64,000 bases of DNA from Mucilaginibacter flavidus (GTDB taxonomy: Bacteria > Bacteroidota > Bacteroidia > Sphingobacteriales > Sphingobacteriaceae): NCBI RefSeq assembly GCF_024055575.1, contig NZ_JAMXOE010000011.1:124001-188000 (forward strand). Direction: 5' to 3'. Numbering within the stretch: the stretch's first letter is position 1; every line of letters starts with the position of its first letter. This document shows, piece by piece, positions 53,107 to 61,972 of this stretch. The notes below the pieces were generated by a model. That model ran no database searches. It was not told the DNA's origin and was given only the letters and a program-made list of their open reading frames with translations. The position numbers and the translations under genes are program-made.

Positions 53107-53559
53107 TTATCTGTCCTCAAAACGACCAGTCTTTTTTTGCACATTAATCTTATACATAATCAACTCAACAGTCGTCCCAACATCGCTTTCGTCATCCACA
53201 AAACAGTGTTCCCGGGTAACCGAATCATCGAGAATGTAGGGATTGACCCTGTCTATTAGTTTTTGCAGGACTTTTCGTTTTTCGTCTAATTCCGTGATCT
53301 CTTCAAACTTTCCCCATAGGATCACACTTTGCCAGTTGGTGATATCTTTTATGCTATCCACCTCAAAACAAACCTCCGGATTTTCCCGCATCATATCAAT
53401 CTTCATTCCTTTAGCGGAATGGCAATAAATGTTCACGCCATCATATACATAATTTATCGGGACTATATAGGTGACGCCAGCTACATGACATCCTATGCGA
53501 CCGATCAGCTGATCTTTCAATAAAGCTTCTATTTGTATATTATTTAATTCTCTTAACAT
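53107..53559 (-). CDS. Pyridoxamine 5'-phosphate oxidase-like flavin-binding protein
   Basis: This 150-residue split-barrel protein begins MLRELNNIQIEALLKDQLIG and has IGRIGCHVAGVTYIVPINYV, then GVNIYCHSAKGMKIDMMREN and WQSVILWGKFEEI. These fit the general-stress PNPOx/FMN family (nitroreductase- or haem-related). It probably binds FMN or F420. It stands alone with its own terminator. Confidence 0.85.
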   Translation of the reverse strand: MLRELNNIQIEALLKDQLIGRIGCHVAGVTYIVPINYVYDGVNIYCHSAKGMKIDMMRENPEVCFEVDSIKDITNWQSVILWGKFEEITELDEKRKVLQKLIDRVNPYILDDSVTREHCFVDDESDVGTTVELIMYKINVQKKTGRFEDR

Positions 53560-53619
53560 CTTGTTTTTTAATTTACTTCTGTATTAATTAAAATCGATTT
53601 CTTTCTGAAGAATTTTATA

Positions 53620-54180
53620 TTAAGGATCCACAAGCCCCAGTTGTCTGTTCTCTCTGAATTTTTTAAAATAAGATGGCGTTAGACCGGTGATCTTTTTGAA
53701 TTGATTGCAAAGATGCCCTACGCTGCTGTAGTGTAATTTGTAAGAGATTTCGGTGAGAGAAAGTTCGTCATAAACCAACAATTCCTTTACCCTTTCAATT
53801 TTATGCATAATGATGTAGTGCTCAATATTTATCCCTACCACCTCTGAAAATAAATTTGCCAGATAAGTATAATCGTGATTTAATTTCTCACTTAAATAAT
53901 CAGAAAAATTAACTTTTGAAGGCTCATCTGCATAATGTATTAATTCAACAATCACTTTCTTTATCTTTTCTATCAGGATGCTTTTTTTATCATCCAAAAG
54001 TTCGAGCCCGAATTTTAGCAAAGCGACTTTAAATTCTCCCAGTTGAGCATTTGAAATATTTTCAATTATCTCAACCTCCCCTAACTCAACTACAATATAA
54101 TGCAGAGACAGCTTTTTGAGTTGCTGTTTCACCACCATTTTGCAGCGGATGCACACCATATTTTTAACGTAAAGCTTCAT
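53620..54180 (-). CDS. AraC-type regulator with N-terminal CxxC domain
   Basis: This 186-residue protein starts MKLYVKNMVCIRCKMVVKQQ, an HMA-like fold with a Cys10-x2-Cys13 pair, and ends with two helix-turn-helix units (LANLFSEVVGINIEHYIIMH and SYKLHYSSVGHLCNQFKKIT), the AraC/XylS DNA-binding domain. The small metal-binding-like domain plus AraC domain suggests a metal or redox sensor. This combination recurs in Bacteroidota near heavy-metal transport genes. Confidence 0.88.
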   Translation of the reverse strand: MKLYVKNMVCIRCKMVVKQQLKKLSLHYIVVELGEVEIIENISNAQLGEFKVALLKFGLELLDDKKSILIEKIKKVIVELIHYADEPSKVNFSDYLSEKLNHDYTYLANLFSEVVGINIEHYIIMHKIERVKELLVYDELSLTEISYKLHYSSVGHLCNQFKKITGLTPSYFKKFRENRQLGLVDP

Positions 54181-54674
54181 CGTATTTTCAAGGGTTTAAT
54201 AAGAAAAGCAAGTGTGTATTTGTATTACCGATAAAATCGTTGTTGGAAGTAGCCTTAATGATAGTAGATTATCAAAACAATATTTAAAGTCCTGTTCGGG
54301 CCTATTTTATTAATTGAGTTCTTTATAGAATGCTATCAATATTACAAGCAATAGAACCAGTAATAGTTTTAACTAATATGTTAAATAAATCAACTATACG
54401 ATAAATTCAGAATAAGATGGCACTCATCAATTTTAATATCGCTTTAAAAAAAAAACGTTGTCTCTTACCTCAACATGATTAATTTAGGTTTATCATCTAA
54501 TTATATATCGATCAGCCTTTTTGAAAGTAAATCAGACAGCACCCCCATATGCAGATGTGTGAAAGATGTAACTTATTCAAAAAGTTGTGTAATAATTAAG
54601 AGCCAAAGGAACCCCACCTTTATAGTAGTAATTTTGACTACTCAAATCCATTAATCAATTCGACTGAACTTCAA
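54181..54674. other. Intergenic stretch with a -7 box before the acetate kinase operon
   Basis: About 490 bases. TAATTTTG at 54629-54636 (plus strand) fits the TAnnTTTG box and lies about 84-98 bases before the cupin start. There is no matching TTG element. A run of ten A residues is at about 54,448. Otherwise nothing is seen. Confidence 0.4.
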
Positions 54675-54719
54675 TTGAGCTTAAATATTTCAACATGGAT
54701 CTACTGTAAAAAATTGTCA

Positions 54720-55088
54720 ATGAAATCTCAGGTCATGGATAAAAACACATCGGATAATACAGAACTGGAAACAGGAAAAGCACACATTATCGTAGAAATT
54801 ATTGAATATGTACCAAATTCTGTGGTTATAAAAACCATCATCAAAAAATCAACCGGAAACATAAGTATCATGTCTTTTGACGGTGGGGAGGGCTTGACGG
54901 AAAAGACCAGCCCGTTCGATACATTCGCCCAGATCATTGAGGGAAACGCGGAAATTGTTATTGATAACGTTTCGAATTTTCTTGAATCAGGTATGGGAAT
55001 CATCATACCTGCCCATTTGTCCAATTTTATAAGACCAAACGGGCGTTTTAAAATGATCCAAACAATTATTAAAAGCGGATATGAATAA
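54720..55088 (+). CDS. Cupin-fold protein at head of acetate kinase operon
   Basis: The likely start is ATG 54720 (MKSQVMDKNTSDNTELETGK); the frame opens at 54675, and 54735 is a third choice. The ~120-residue product has a cupin core (SPFDTFAQIIEGNAEIVIDN and MGIIIPAHLSNFIRPNGRFK). Its 3' end overlaps the acetate kinase start by eight bases. It may be a sensor or modifier for the operon. Confidence 0.72.
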   Translation: MKSQVMDKNTSDNTELETGKAHIIVEIIEYVPNSVVIKTIIKKSTGNISIMSFDGGEGLTEKTSPFDTFAQIIEGNAEIVIDNVSNFLESGMGIIIPAHLSNFIRPNGRFKMIQTIIKSGYE

Positions 55089-56292
55089 ACCTGCAAAGCC
55101 TGAGAAAGATTGCGTTTTAACCATAAATGGCGGCTCTTCCAGTATAAAATTCGCTTTATATCAAGTTGATTCGACGTTAAATAAATTACTTTCTGGTGAA
55201 TTAGAAAATATTGACTCAAAGAAACCAACCCTACGCTACAAAAATATAGAGCATAATTCACAACAGAAAATTGATATTAAAACTGACGGCCAAACATCCG
55301 CTGTAAACTGGCTGATTGATTGGCTTGAAAAACAAGTGGATTTCGCCGCAGTAAAAGGGATTGGACACAGGGTCGTACATGGAATGGAACATACCCAACC
55401 GGAACGGGTAACAGATGATTTACTGGATGATTTGAAGAAAATAAGTCCTTATGATCCTGAACACCTGCCCGAAGAAATTAAAATGATAGAAGTTTTTAGA
55501 AAGCGGTACCCGGAATTGGTTCAAATTGCCTGTTTTGATACCTCCTTTCATACTTCGATGCCACAGGTTGCCAAGTTATTGGCGATCCCTCGCAGGTTTA
55601 ACGCCATGGGTATCAAACGATATGGTTTCCACGGCCTTTCTTACGCTTACCTGATGGAGCAGCTTGACCTGCACGAATGGAATGAAACAGGGAGAGGCAG
55701 GGTTATATTGGCACACCTGGGTAATGGTGCAAGCCTTGCTGCCGTAAAGAACGGCGTGAGTATTGATACCAGTATGGGATTTTCACCGTCGTCCGGTATT
55801 CCCATGGGGACACGTACGGGCGATCTTGATCCCGGCGTTGCATGGTATTTAATAAAGGCCGGAGAACTTAGCCCTAAACAGTTTAATCATCTCGTTAACC
55901 ACGAGTCCGGTCTTTTGGGAATTTCAGAAACCAGTTCAGACATGCGGGAACTGATAAAATACCAGGATACGGACAGCCGTGCTGCCGAAGCGGTAGAACT
56001 TTTTTGTTATCAAACCAAAAAATGGATCGGTTCTTTTGCCGCAGCCCTTCACGGTGTAGATACTTTGGTGTTTTCAGGCGGCATTGGCGAAAACTCGCCC
56101 GAAGTTCGCGCGCGGATCTGTCATGGTCTCGAATTTTTAGGAATTGAACTCGATAAAGAAAAAAATCTAAATAATGAAGAGTTCATCTCCGCTGACGTAA
56201 GCACTGTATCAGTACGTGTTATAAAAACCAATGAAGAATTAATGATAGCAACGTCAATCTGCCATGCTTTAGATTATCCAATTAAACAATAA
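55081..56292 (+). CDS. ackA: Acetate kinase
   Basis: This 403-residue enzyme interconverts acetyl phosphate + ADP and acetate + ATP. Signatures include TINGGSSSIKFALY near the N-terminus, GHRVVHGMEHTQP, HLGNGASLAAVKNGVSIDTS and VFSGGIGENSPEVRARIC. It is slightly longer at the N-terminus than the common type and is complete. It lies directly before xfp (6-base gap), so acetyl phosphate from the phosphoketolase is turned to ATP. Confidence 0.96.
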   Translation: MNKPAKPEKDCVLTINGGSSSIKFALYQVDSTLNKLLSGELENIDSKKPTLRYKNIEHNSQQKIDIKTDGQTSAVNWLIDWLEKQVDFAAVKGIGHRVVHGMEHTQPERVTDDLLDDLKKISPYDPEHLPEEIKMIEVFRKRYPELVQIACFDTSFHTSMPQVAKLLAIPRRFNAMGIKRYGFHGLSYAYLMEQLDLHEWNETGRGRVILAHLGNGASLAAVKNGVSIDTSMGFSPSSGIPMGTRTGDLDPGVAWYLIKAGELSPKQFNHLVNHESGLLGISETSSDMRELIKYQDTDSRAAEAVELFCYQTKKWIGSFAAALHGVDTLVFSGGIGENSPEVRARICHGLEFLGIELDKEKNLNNEEFISADVSTVSVRVIKTNEELMIATSICHALDYPIKQ

Positions 56293-56298
56293 TTACCC

Positions 56299-58695
56299 AT
56301 GGAAACAGAAATAATCAGCCCCGAAGTTGAAACTTTATCAACCGATTTGCTTCAAAAAATCAATGCTTACTGGCGTGCTGCTAATTATATTTCAGTTGGC
56401 CAGCTTTATTTACGCAATAATCCGTTGCTGAAAGAGCCGCTAAAATTAGCGGATGTTAAGCATATGCTACTGGGGCACTGGGGTACAACACCTGGCCAGA
56501 ATTTTATATACACCCATTTAAACCGGGCTATTAAAGAATTTGATCTGAATATGGTTTATGTATCAGGTCCGGGGCATGGAGGCCCGGCGGTCGTGGGAAG
56601 CGTTTACCTTGAAGGTACCTACACAGAAATTTATCCGAATATCACCCGGGACGAAGACGGCTTAAAAAGATTGTTTACACAATTTTCATACCCTGGGGGC
56701 ATCTCCAGCCACGCTTCCCCGCAAACACCCGGTTCAATACACGAAGGTGGCGAACTCGGTTATTCCCTAAGTCATTCATTTGGCGCAGTGATGGATAACC
56801 CGGATTTGATAGTAGCATGCGTAGTTGGAGATGGTGAAGCGGAAACAGGGCCATTGGCTACCGCATGGCACTCCAATAAATTCCTTAATCCGATTACCGA
56901 CGGTACTGTGTTACCTATCCTGCATTTAAACGGTTATAAAATATCCAACCCAACTGTATTAGCGAGGATAAGTCATGACGAACTGGAACAGCTTTTTCTT
57001 GGCTACGGCTGGACTCCTTATTTTGTAGAGGGCGATGAGCCAGACGCTATGCACCAGTTGATGGCGGCTACATTGGACAAAGTAATAGCGCATATTCAAC
57101 AGATCAAAAAAAATGCCCTTGCAAACGACGATACAAGTCGTCCGCGCTGGCCAATGATTGTTTTAAAGTCGCCTAAAGGCTGGACCGGGCCTAAAGAGGT
57201 GGAAGGGTATAAAATAGAAGGCAATTTCAGGGCGCACCAGATTCCGCTCGCGGTTTCTGCTTCAACGCCGCCGGAGCATTTGCAAATGCTGGAGAACTGG
57301 ATGAAAAGTTATAAGCCGGAAGAACTTTTTGATGAAACTGGAAAGCTGAAACCCGAACTCCAGGAGCTGGCGCCAAAAGGTGAACGCCGCATGGGCGCAA
57401 ACCCGCATACCAATGGCGGCCAATTGCTTCGCGATCTTCGCTTGCCCGATTTTCGCAATTATGCAACAGTAGTTGCCACCCCTGGCGCAGATGGCGAGGG
57501 CGACACTTATGTTTCAGGCCGGTTCCTGCGAGATGTGATCAAAGAAAACCAGGCAGATCGTAATTTCAGGATATTCGGACCCGATGAGACCGTATCCAAC
57601 AGGCTGGACCTGGTATTTGAAGCGACGAGCAGGCAGTGGATTGCACCGGTTGTCAAAACAGATGAGTTTCTATCCCCCGAAGGCAGCGTTATGGAAATGC
57701 TGAGTGAGCACCAATGTGAAGGGTGGCTTGAAGGATACCTGCTTACCGGCAGGCATGGCTTGTTTAACTGTTATGAAGCATTTATCCACATCGTCGACTC
57801 TATGTTTAATCAGCATGCCAAATGGTTGAAGGCAAGCCTGGAACTGCCGTGGCGCCGTAAGATCGCTTCGTTGAATATTTTACTTACCTCCACGGTGTGG
57901 CGGCAGGACCATAATGGGTTTACCCACCAGGACCCTGGCTTCATCGATCATGTGGTAAATAAGAAGGCAACAATCGTAAGGGTTTACCTGCCCCCTGACG
58001 CAAACTGCCTGCTATCTGTTATGGATCATTGCCTGCGTAGCTATCATTACGTAAATGTGATAGTTGCCGGGAAACACCCGGCACCACAATGGCTGAATAT
58101 GGACGAAGCCATTGAGCATTGTACCAGGGGAATAGGCATATTTAATTTCGCCAGCAATGACCAGGAAGCTGAACCGGATGTGGTCATGGCTTGCTGCGGC
58201 GATGTGCCCACGCTGGAGATCTTAGCGGCTGTTACCATTTTACTTGAACATCTGCCTGAACTAAAAATCAGGGTGGTTAACGTAGTCGATCTGTTTAAGC
58301 TGGAAAAAAACACTGAACATACCCATGGGTTGAGTGACCCCGATTATAACGCATTATTTACCACTGACAAGCCGGTTATTTTCGCCTTTCACGGTTATCC
58401 GTGGTTGGTGCACCGTTTAACTTATAACCGCGCCAATAACGTAAATATGCATGTACGTGGTTATAAGGAGGAAGGTACCATAACTACCTGGTTTGATATG
58501 ACCGTGCTGAACGAAATGGATAGGTTCCACCTGGTAATGGATGTGGTTGACCGCTTGCCGCAAACCGGAAGCAAGGGAGTGTATCTTAAACAGCTTTTAA
58601 TGGATAAACTGATTGAGCATAAACACTATATCGGCGCACACGGTAAGGATATGCCCGAAATTCTTAACTGGAAGTGGGGTGCGCCTAATGAATGA
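56299..58695 (+). CDS. xfp: Phosphoketolase (xylulose-5-P/fructose-6-P)
   Basis: This 798-residue TPP enzyme cleaves xylulose-5-P or fructose-6-P to acetyl phosphate. N-terminal GHWGTTPGQNFIYTHLNRAI and VSGPGHGGPAVVG are present, as are the TPP motif VVGDGEAETGPLATAWHSNK and the family's KSPKGWTGP. The C-terminal domain ends LNWKWGAPNE. Full length. With transketolase, transaldolase and acetate kinase it forms a bifid-like shunt. No dedicated regulator is seen apart from the cupin. Confidence 0.97.
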   Translation: METEIISPEVETLSTDLLQKINAYWRAANYISVGQLYLRNNPLLKEPLKLADVKHMLLGHWGTTPGQNFIYTHLNRAIKEFDLNMVYVSGPGHGGPAVVGSVYLEGTYTEIYPNITRDEDGLKRLFTQFSYPGGISSHASPQTPGSIHEGGELGYSLSHSFGAVMDNPDLIVACVVGDGEAETGPLATAWHSNKFLNPITDGTVLPILHLNGYKISNPTVLARISHDELEQLFLGYGWTPYFVEGDEPDAMHQLMAATLDKVIAHIQQIKKNALANDDTSRPRWPMIVLKSPKGWTGPKEVEGYKIEGNFRAHQIPLAVSASTPPEHLQMLENWMKSYKPEELFDETGKLKPELQELAPKGERRMGANPHTNGGQLLRDLRLPDFRNYATVVATPGADGEGDTYVSGRFLRDVIKENQADRNFRIFGPDETVSNRLDLVFEATSRQWIAPVVKTDEFLSPEGSVMEMLSEHQCEGWLEGYLLTGRHGLFNCYEAFIHIVDSMFNQHAKWLKASLELPWRRKIASLNILLTSTVWRQDHNGFTHQDPGFIDHVVNKKATIVRVYLPPDANCLLSVMDHCLRSYHYVNVIVAGKHPAPQWLNMDEAIEHCTRGIGIFNFASNDQEAEPDVVMACCGDVPTLEILAAVTILLEHLPELKIRVVNVVDLFKLEKNTEHTHGLSDPDYNALFTTDKPVIFAFHGYPWLVHRLTYNRANNVNMHVRGYKEEGTITTWFDMTVLNEMDRFHLVMDVVDRLPQTGSKGVYLKQLLMDKLIEHKHYIGAHGKDMPEILNWKWGAPNE

Positions 58696-58739
58696 GCGGA
58701 AGACACTTATTTAGAAGATAAATTAATTGAAATATAAAA

Positions 58740-59522
58740 ATGAAAAAAATAAAAAATTTAATAGTTTTTGATCTTGATCCTACGTTAGCAAAGGGGGACA
58801 TGGTGATGGATACCCAAATCGCCGGTTTGTTAAATCAACTATTGGAGCTTACGAAGGTGGCTGTTATTTCAGGCAGCGACTGGTCCTGTTTTGAAAAGAA
58901 ATTGTTACCAGCCCTCCCCGAAAAACAGTATTTAAAAAATCTGATCTTTCTGCCAGTCAGCGGTACCCGTTATTATCAATACCGTTCCGGCTGGAAGGAA
59001 ATGCATACCGAGATTTTAACTGTTGCAGAAAAAGACAAGATTAAAACGCAGTTGCAGAAAGTGTTGGACACGTCCGGCAAAGATGCCGGAAAAGTGCTGG
59101 GTGAACAATTTGAATTCAAAGGAAGTGATATCATTTTTTCATGCTTAGGGCAACAGGCAACGGCGAAGGCAAAGCAGGCCTATGATCCTGACCATGCAAA
59201 ACGCAAAGAAATAAAAATGGTACTGGATGAAGTGCTTTTCAATTATTCGGTACAAATCGAAGGCCCGGATCTGATCGTTATTTCGAAAACAGGTATTGAT
59301 AAAGCCCATGGTATTTACAAACTTCACCAGATCCTGGATATTAAAACCAAGAAAATACTATTTATAGGTAGTGCGCTGTTTGAAGGTGGCAACGATTACG
59401 CCGCTATAGCCACAGGGGTGGAATGTATCCAGGTGAAAAACCCTGATGAAACAAAAATAGTGATCGAAACCATCATTGCCTGTTTGCATATGGTGTATAA
59501 GAAAAAACATGAATCCGTTTAA
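58740..59522 (+). CDS. HAD-IIB phosphatase, eukaryotic-type phosphomannomutase-like
   Basis: This 260-residue protein has the HAD core FDLDPTLAKGDM (motif I DxDxT, with Pro where Gly is usual), VAVISGSDW (motif II) and a cap followed by LFIGSALFEGGNDYAAIATG (motifs III/IV). The LPVSGTRYYQY and TGIDKAHGIYK elements match the phosphomannomutase/HAD-IIB family. Enzyme specificity is not certain. It trails the xfp operon by 44 bases. Confidence 0.8.
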   Translation: MKKIKNLIVFDLDPTLAKGDMVMDTQIAGLLNQLLELTKVAVISGSDWSCFEKKLLPALPEKQYLKNLIFLPVSGTRYYQYRSGWKEMHTEILTVAEKDKIKTQLQKVLDTSGKDAGKVLGEQFEFKGSDIIFSCLGQQATAKAKQAYDPDHAKRKEIKMVLDEVLFNYSVQIEGPDLIVISKTGIDKAHGIYKLHQILDIKTKKILFIGSALFEGGNDYAAIATGVECIQVKNPDETKIVIETIIACLHMVYKKKHESV

Positions 59523-59650
59523 ATTTCAGCGCCTGGGTACTATGATGACCTTGTTTATACATTAAGTGTGAATAACGTTACTCTTGGGGTTTTATTTAAC
59601 ATTCGTACGTCAGGTCTTTTCTTCACATGGTGAAATTTTAGCGAATATAA

Positions 59651-60013
59651 ATGAAAAGAAGAAATTTTATAGTTATCACCAACAGTGCTGTTTTGATTGC
59701 AGGTACAGGGCACTACTTATCGACTGACCAAAGCAATTTCGTCAGAAATGATGTTGTATCAGCCGGATCCGAAAAAGATTATCTAAAACCTGATGAAAAA
59801 CAGATTTTATATTTAGCATCTATGGCTCCCAGCGGGCACAATACACAGCCCTGGTTTATCAAATATATAGCACCTTATAGCTGTATAATCGGCAATGATA
59901 AAAAAAGGTGGCTCCGGGGAGTTGACCCTACACAAAGAGAAACCATTTTATCGATAGGCGCATTTTTACAAAATCTTGAATATGCTGCAAATAACCTTGG
60001 ATTAGTGTTATGA
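59651..60013 (+). pseudogene. Nitroreductase family protein, truncated after 120 codons
   Basis: The frame encodes MKRRNFIVITNSAVLIAGTG (a signal or Tat-like start), then LASMAPSGHNTQPWFIKYIA and RGVDPTQRETILSIGAFLQN, a pattern of Acg-like nitroreductases. The family normally continues for ~200 more residues. It stops at TGA in the same stretch where the BON N-terminal relic begins (60,014), so the junction looks like a deletion or rearrangement. Confidence 0.72.
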
Positions 60014-60112
60014 TATCTTCCTGGGCGATAACACCAATTCTGCAGCTTTTAATAGTGGTTCCCATCTGAGCGCATCCTGCACATCTTTTTGCAAATGCTG
60101 GTTTGTTTTCAT
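60014..60112 (-). pseudogene. N-terminal fragment of a BON-domain protein
   Basis: From ATG 60112 the frame reads MKTNQHLQKDVQDALRWEPL then LKAAELVLSP. It matches the intact protein's start (MKTNQDLQKDVQEAIKWEPL then LNAAEIGVTA) and stops after ~33 codons at the nitroreductase junction. With the C-terminal BON fragment at 44,811 it may represent the two ends of one former gene copy. Confidence 0.85.
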
Positions 60113-60255
60113 AATAATGAAGTCATATTGAATTAACATACAAAGCTGCTCGATACTACCTGATCAATTGTTATGCAGTTCCAGTTTTTATTTACATCAT
60201 TCACACATTTAACTGCGGATGAAAACCGAGTCAGGTAATGATGCTTATGACTTTT

Positions 60256-60651
60256 TTAAGTCAGGAATAAGCGTTTTGAAAAATACTCCCTTACAAAAGC
60301 ATGCTGCTGATTCTCGGTCATTTTATCCGCTTGCTTTATTTCGATGACTATATCAGCGAACCTGTGATCTTTTCTCAAACTATTGAAAAGCTCAACTTTT
60401 GCATCTGTAGGTCCAAAAAGAATTATGTCATTATAATTTCGGATGATTTCGCCCAGTTCTTTATAATAATCCGCCTCCTCATGCTGCTCTTTATTGTGCA
60501 TCAGGTTTTCACTTCTGCCAAGCGTTTGTTCTTTTTCTTGGTGAGTGAATTTTGATTCAACTGTTTTTGTTTCAATAGGATCAGTTGTAAACTCCATTAT
60601 ATGAGCATTTTGATGATCCATCCAAATACCTAAGCATTTTTTTATTTTCAT
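60256..60651 (-). CDS. Hypothetical protein, translation release factor-like pattern
   Basis: This 131-residue protein reads CLGIWMDHQNAHIMEF, then HNKEQHEEADYYKELGEIIR and LFGPTDAKVELFNSL. The LFGPTxAK motif and its neighbourhood resemble the core of bacterial eRF1-like (baeRF) proteins. It is only about a third of their size. Function unknown. It is followed by 142 bases to the BON relic. Confidence 0.6.
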   Translation of the reverse strand: MKIKKCLGIWMDHQNAHIMEFTTDPIETKTVESKFTHQEKEQTLGRSENLMHNKEQHEEADYYKELGEIIRNYNDIILFGPTDAKVELFNSLRKDHRFADIVIEIKQADKMTENQQHAFVREYFSKRLFLT

Positions 60652-60714
60652 GATAAGAATATTTAATTTACTTGTATACAGTTCGCAATGTTTATCGGTA
60701 GCCTGCTAAAATAT

Positions 60715-60747
60715 AAAACCAGTGGAAGGTTGCCCTCCACTGGTTTT
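60715..60747 (-). terminator. Intrinsic terminator downstream of the BON gene
   Basis: AAAACCAGTGGA (60715-60726) pairs with TCCACTGGTTTT (60736-60747), 12 base pairs and a 9-base loop, with T-rich flanks in both directions. It lies 14 bases beyond the BON stop and could work on both strands. Confidence 0.8.
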
Positions 60748-60760
60748 TACGGTTATCTTA

Positions 60761-61414
60761 CTAATATTCGATAACCAACTCATTGTCAACCGTCCAAACA
60801 CCCGGCGCATTCCAGGCAATTTGTTCAGCTTCGTCCTTAGCGTAAAATGAATTAACGGTACCCGTTAGCGTAACGTTGTTTCCTGCAACATCAACTTGAA
60901 TACCCAAATCATCAATTGATGAATTACGTTCAAGAGCACATTCTATAGCCTTTTTTTCTATGGCATCATGTGTTTCAGATTTGATTTTGATGTTATTGAT
61001 CACACCCATAACGCCGGAAAGGTTCTTTATTGCTTTTTTCGCAGCCTCTCTTTGATAATTCCATTCTAGTTCACCTTCCAAAGTAACCCAGCCATTTTCA
61101 ACTTTTACTTTGATCTTATCTTCCGGAACTTCCCAGTTCCATTTCCAGGCCTTTAATACCTCGCTGGCAATTTCAGTATCGTTTTTTTTGCCATAATCGC
61201 CATACTTAATTACTATTTCTTCGGCTACTGCTTTTACCCCCGCCACGTTTTTAGCTGCGCCTTCTGCCTCTAATTTTTTGGAGTAACTGTCGACAGTTCC
61301 GGTTAAGGTAATTACACCATCTTTGGCTGTTACCCCAATTTCAGCTGCATTCAATAGCGGTTCCCATTTAATGGCTTCCTGAACATCTTTCTGTAAATCC
61401 TGATTAGTTTTCAT
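60761..61414 (-). CDS. BON-domain protein (three repeats)
   Basis: This 217-residue protein has three BON repeats (about 1-72, 78-147 and 148-217): GVITLTGTVDSYSKKLEAEG, GWVTLEGELEWNYQREAAKK, and NNVTLTGTVNSFYAKDEAEQ. There is no N-terminal signal. BON proteins (OsmY, Kbp-like) bind membranes or lipids in osmotic and other stresses. It has its own terminator. Broken copies of its ends lie at 44,811 and 60,014. Confidence 0.92.
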   Translation of the reverse strand: MKTNQDLQKDVQEAIKWEPLLNAAEIGVTAKDGVITLTGTVDSYSKKLEAEGAAKNVAGVKAVAEEIVIKYGDYGKKNDTEIASEVLKAWKWNWEVPEDKIKVKVENGWVTLEGELEWNYQREAAKKAIKNLSGVMGVINNIKIKSETHDAIEKKAIECALERNSSIDDLGIQVDVAGNNVTLTGTVNSFYAKDEAEQIAWNAPGVWTVDNELVIEY

Positions 61415-61491
61415 TTTTGTTTAATTTTAATAGATATATAAATTATGAATAGCCGGGTCAGATATTTTCACCTGGTCTTGATTGATAATAT

Positions 61492-61923
61492 TTATTCAGT
61501 TGTTTCCCCATCAAATTTTTCAGGAAAGTCTTCAGCCTCCGTTTTGGTAGATCTGACAATACCATCCTTATGATGGGGCGGTGCATATATTGTGTACATT
61601 TTCAATTCACCGGCAGCAGCTGTATTGATCACGTTATGTTTTGCGCCGGCAGGTACCACTATAGCATCGCCTTCTCGGAGGTTATACTCATTTCCATTAA
61701 TGACACATTTTCCATTTCCGCTTTCGAAGCGAAAAAACTGGTCATTGGCATTGTGGATTTCCTCTCCGATTTCTTCGCCAGGTTTCAGGCTCATCAACAC
61801 TACCTGCAGGTGCATACTTGTATATAACACCTTTCGGAAATTGGTATTCTCCATCGTATCTCTTTCGATATTTGAGTGAAATCCTTTTATAGGATCAATT
61901 AATAATTCTACGCTGTTTTTCAT
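61492..61923 (-). CDS. Cupin domain protein
   Basis: This 143-residue protein has a cupin core: MSLKPGEEIGEEIHNANDQF and GKCVINGNEYNLREGDAIVV, then PAGAKHNVINTAA. HH in PPHHKDG lies near the end. It matches stand-alone mannose-isomerase-like stress cupins. It is separated from the BON gene by 78 bases. Metal ligand residues are visible but not the substrate. Confidence 0.85.
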   Translation of the reverse strand: MKNSVELLIDPIKGFHSNIERDTMENTNFRKVLYTSMHLQVVLMSLKPGEEIGEEIHNANDQFFRFESGNGKCVINGNEYNLREGDAIVVPAGAKHNVINTAAAGELKMYTIYAPPHHKDGIVRSTKTEAEDFPEKFDGETTE

Positions 61924-61972
61924 TTTATTTATATTTAAGGTAATCTAGTATTGGCCGTTTTAGCAGAGATAT

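Noticed and set aside
53006..53239. 77-codon plus-strand frame (ELAASANAPVLLLGK)
   Set aside because: The start is non-ATG and the 3' part is antisense to the PNPOx-like gene. The opening could be a relic of a TPP or stress protein but is too short to name.
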